Below are positions 62,000-64,000 of a DNA stretch of 64,000 bases, piece by piece; the first letter of the stretch is position 1, and each line of letters opens with the position of its first letter. The position numbers were made by a program, and so were the translations under genes. The DNA is from Luteimonas granuli (GTDB lineage Bacteria > Pseudomonadota > Gammaproteobacteria > Xanthomonadales > Xanthomonadaceae). Below the pieces are notes generated by a model, which was given only the letters and a program-made list of their open reading frames with translations, did not search any database and had not been told where the DNA came from. Where the stretch lies: the NCBI RefSeq assembly GCF_007795095.1, contig NZ_CP042218.1:2273001-2337000 (forward strand), given 5' to 3'.

Positions 62000-62434
62000 A
62001 TGAAGCTCAATACTCTGCAGCCCGCACCGGGCGCCCGCACCGAGCGCGTCCGCGTCGGTCGCGGCATCGGCTCCGGCCTCGGCAAGACCGCCGGCCGCGG
62101 CCACAAGGGTTCCTTCGCCCGCTCGGGCAAGGGCAAGATCAAGGCCGGCTTCGAGGGCGGCCAGATGCCGCTGCGCAAGCGCCTGCCGAAGGTCGGCTTC
62201 CGGTCGCGCATCGCAGGCGACACCGCCGAGGTCATGCTGTACCAGCTGGACCGCCTGGAGGGCGACATCGACTTCGCCGCGCTGCGCGCCGCGAAGCTGG
62301 TGCCGGCCACGGCGAAGCGCGCCAAGATCGTGAAGAAGGGCGACGTGGCCAAGGCCATCGTGCTCAAGGGCGTCCTGGCCACGGCCGGCGCGCGCGCGGC
62401 GATCGAAGCCGCCGGCGGCAAGGTCGAGGAGTAA
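62000..62434 (+). CDS. rplO: 50S ribosomal protein L15
   Basis: Late-assembly 50S protein. The 144 residues begin [20 protein letters not shown], then [37 protein letters not shown] and a C-terminal globular part. It starts 4 bases after rpmD. Confidence 0.98.
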   Translation: MKLNTLQPAPGARTERVRVGRGIGSGLGKTAGRGHKGSFARSGKGKIKAGFEGGQMPLRKRLPKVGFRSRIAGDTAEVMLYQLDRLEGDIDFAALRAAKLVPATAKRAKIVKKGDVAKAIVLKGVLATAGARAAIEAAGGKVEE

Positions 62435-62441
62435 GCGGCGC

Positions 62442-63779
62442 ATGGCACGCAGCGGCGGCGCAATGGGCGGCATGGCGGGGCTCGGCAAGTTCACCGAGCT
62501 GCGCCAGCGCCTGCTGTTCGTCCTCGGGGCGCTGATCGTCTACCGCATCGGCTGCTACATCCCGGTGCCGGGCGTGAACCCCGACGCCATGCTGCGGCTG
62601 ATGGAGCAGCAGGAAGGCACCATCGTGGACATGTTCAACATGTTCTCCGGTGGTGCCCTCGAGCGCTTCAGCCTGTTCGCGCTGAACGTGATCCCGTACA
62701 TCTCGGCCTCGATCGTCATCCAGATGCTGGTGCAGATCGTGCCGAGCCTGAAGGCCATCCAGAAGGAAGGCGAGTCCGGCCGGCGCAGGATCACCCAATG
62801 GTCGCGCATCGGCTCGATCCCGCTGGCGATTTTCCAGTCCGCCGGCATCGCGACAATGCTGCAGAGCCAGGGTGTCGCCTACACCTCGGGCATCGGCTTC
62901 ATCCTGACCGCGATCGTCGCGCTGACTGCCGGCACCATGTTCCTGGTCTGGCTCGGTGAGCAGGTGACCGAGCGCGGCGTGGGCAACGGCGTGTCGCTGA
63001 TCATCTTCGCGGGCATCGTGGCCGGGCTGCCGAGCGCGATCATCACCACGTTCGAGGCCGCCCGCAACGGCGACATGAGCCCGATCTCGGTGATCCTGAT
63101 CGCGGTGATCGTGGTCGCCTTCACCTACTTCGTGGTGTTCGTCGAGCGTGGCCAGCGCCGGATCACGGTGAACTACGCACGCCGCCAGGGCGGCCGCAAC
63201 GCGTACATGAACCAGAGCTCGTTCCTGCCGCTCAAGCTCAACATGTCGGGCGTGATCCCGGCGATCTTCGCGTCGTCGATCATCATGTTCCCGGCCACCG
63301 CCTCGACCTGGTTCAGCCAGGCCGGCTCCGCCACCTGGCTGCAGCGTGTGAGCCAGGCGCTGTCGCCGGGCGAGCCGCTCTACATCATCCTCTACGCGGG
63401 GCTGATCGCCGGCTTCACCTTCTTCTACACGGCGCTGGTCTTCAATTCCCAGGAGACGGCCGACAACCTGAAGAAGTCCGGCGCCCTGATCCCGGGCATC
63501 CGTCCGGGCAAGGCGACGGCCGACTACATCGACGGGGTGCTGACCCGGCTCACCGCCGCGGGCGCCGCCTATCTGGTGCTGGTCTGCCTGCTGCCGGAGT
63601 TCATGCGCACCGAGCTGAACGCGTCGTTCTATTTCGGCGGCACCTCGCTGCTGATCGTGGTGGTCGTGGTGATGGACTTCATCTCCCAGATCCAGGCCCA
63701 CCTGATGTCGCACCAGTACGAGAGCCTTCTCAAGAAGGCCAACCTCAAGGGTGGCGCGCGCGGCCTGCCGCGCGGCTGA
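62442..63779 (+). CDS. secY: Preprotein translocase subunit SecY
   Basis: Forms the protein-conducting channel with SecE and SecG. The 445 residues have ten membrane helices, the plug-region segment [20 protein letters not shown], the conserved cytoplasmic loop [12 protein letters not shown], and helix [16 protein letters not shown]. The C-terminal loop includes [20 protein letters not shown]. No rpmJ or rpsM follows within the 221 bases left in the window, which hold no gene I can recognise. Confidence 0.98.
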   Translation: MARSGGAMGGMAGLGKFTELRQRLLFVLGALIVYRIGCYIPVPGVNPDAMLRLMEQQEGTIVDMFNMFSGGALERFSLFALNVIPYISASIVIQMLVQIVPSLKAIQKEGESGRRRITQWSRIGSIPLAIFQSAGIATMLQSQGVAYTSGIGFILTAIVALTAGTMFLVWLGEQVTERGVGNGVSLIIFAGIVAGLPSAIITTFEAARNGDMSPISVILIAVIVVAFTYFVVFVERGQRRITVNYARRQGGRNAYMNQSSFLPLKLNMSGVIPAIFASSIIMFPATASTWFSQAGSATWLQRVSQALSPGEPLYIILYAGLIAGFTFFYTALVFNSQETADNLKKSGALIPGIRPGKATADYIDGVLTRLTAAGAAYLVLVCLLPEFMRTELNASFYFGGTSLLIVVVVVMDFISQIQAHLMSHQYESLLKKANLKGGARGLPRG

Positions 63780-64000
63780 AGATTCAAGACGGGTTCCGCA
63801 GGCCGGTTTCGGCCTCCCGGGATCCCGGCCTGGCCGTCCCACGGCCGGGCCTTGATGGGCGACCTGTGCGGCGGTCCCGCGCGCAGGTGGTTCCCAGGTC
63901 GGTCCCGGCGCCAGAGTAGCGCCGGGCGGAGCGGCCCCCGAAAGGGGTCCGATCCAGCCGGGAGCCGTCGCCGGAGCATGGGCACACTCCCCATGCCGGG

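Overview
The window is a GC-rich (about two-thirds G+C) stretch of chromosome from a gammaproteobacterium, most likely Xanthomonadaceae/Lysobacteraceae (Lysobacter, Luteimonas or Thermomonas-like). The evidence is protein similarity recalled from those genera, the oxyR-ahpF-ahpC cluster, the hemA/TPR-lolB-ispE-tRNA-Gln-prs-rplY-pth-ychF block, and the tRNA-Tyr/Gly/Thr-tuf-tRNA-Trp-secE-nusG-rpl/rpo-str-S10-spc superblock. No rRNA, CRISPR array, prophage or insertion sequence is visible.

Layout. 1-8.9 kb: partial glnS, msrA (frame disrupted), a peroxide-defence cluster (oxyR, ahpF, ahpC) with an OxyR-type operator in front of ahpC and divergent prmC, a proline iminopeptidase, and a minus-strand trio (nitroreductase, FEN-like exonuclease, Nudix hydrolase). 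9-15.8 kb: a large DUF1631 protein, then the split NAD(P) transhydrogenase genes pntAA and pntAB-pntB, which are separated by a three-gene opposite-strand ECF-sigma cassette. 15.9-19.4 kb: a LytS/LytTR two-component pair, a convergent AraC-type regulator with a three-copy direct repeat upstream, and a small membrane protein. 19.5-24.4 kb: sufT, a single-domain asparaginase, DUF2069, wrbA, yihY-like, a thioredoxin-like lipoprotein and PPK2. 24.4-33.7 kb: prfA (frame disrupted), hemA, a TPR protein in the genomic place of Pseudomonas LbcA, lolB, ispE, tRNA-Gln, prs, rplY, pth, ychF.

33.7-64 kb is almost entirely translation and transcription machinery: tRNA-Tyr, -Gly, -Thr, tuf copy 1, tRNA-Trp, secE, nusG, rplKAJL, rpoBC, rpsL, rpsG, fusA (frame disrupted), tuf copy 2, the full S10 operon (rpsJ to rpsQ) and the spc operon (rplN to secY). 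Regulatory RNA structure can be read in several spacers: an L10-leader-like stem before rplJ, a long hairpin between rplL and rpoB, paired hairpins behind both tuf genes, a terminator after tuf 2, and an attenuator-like terminator in the rpsJ leader.

I found no undescribed defence or mobile system. The most useful oddities are: (i) three single-base-type frame disruptions, two of them in essential genes (prfA, fusA), which point to assembly errors; the prfA one creates an open RF1-PPK2 fusion frame; (ii) the sigma-factor cassette splitting the pnt genes; (iii) near-identical tuf copies whose 3' hairpins differ only by pairing-preserving changes; (iv) the GGGACGA repeats at two-helical-turn spacing ahead of the AraC gene; and (v) an ispE stop codon lying inside the tRNA-Gln anticodon loop.
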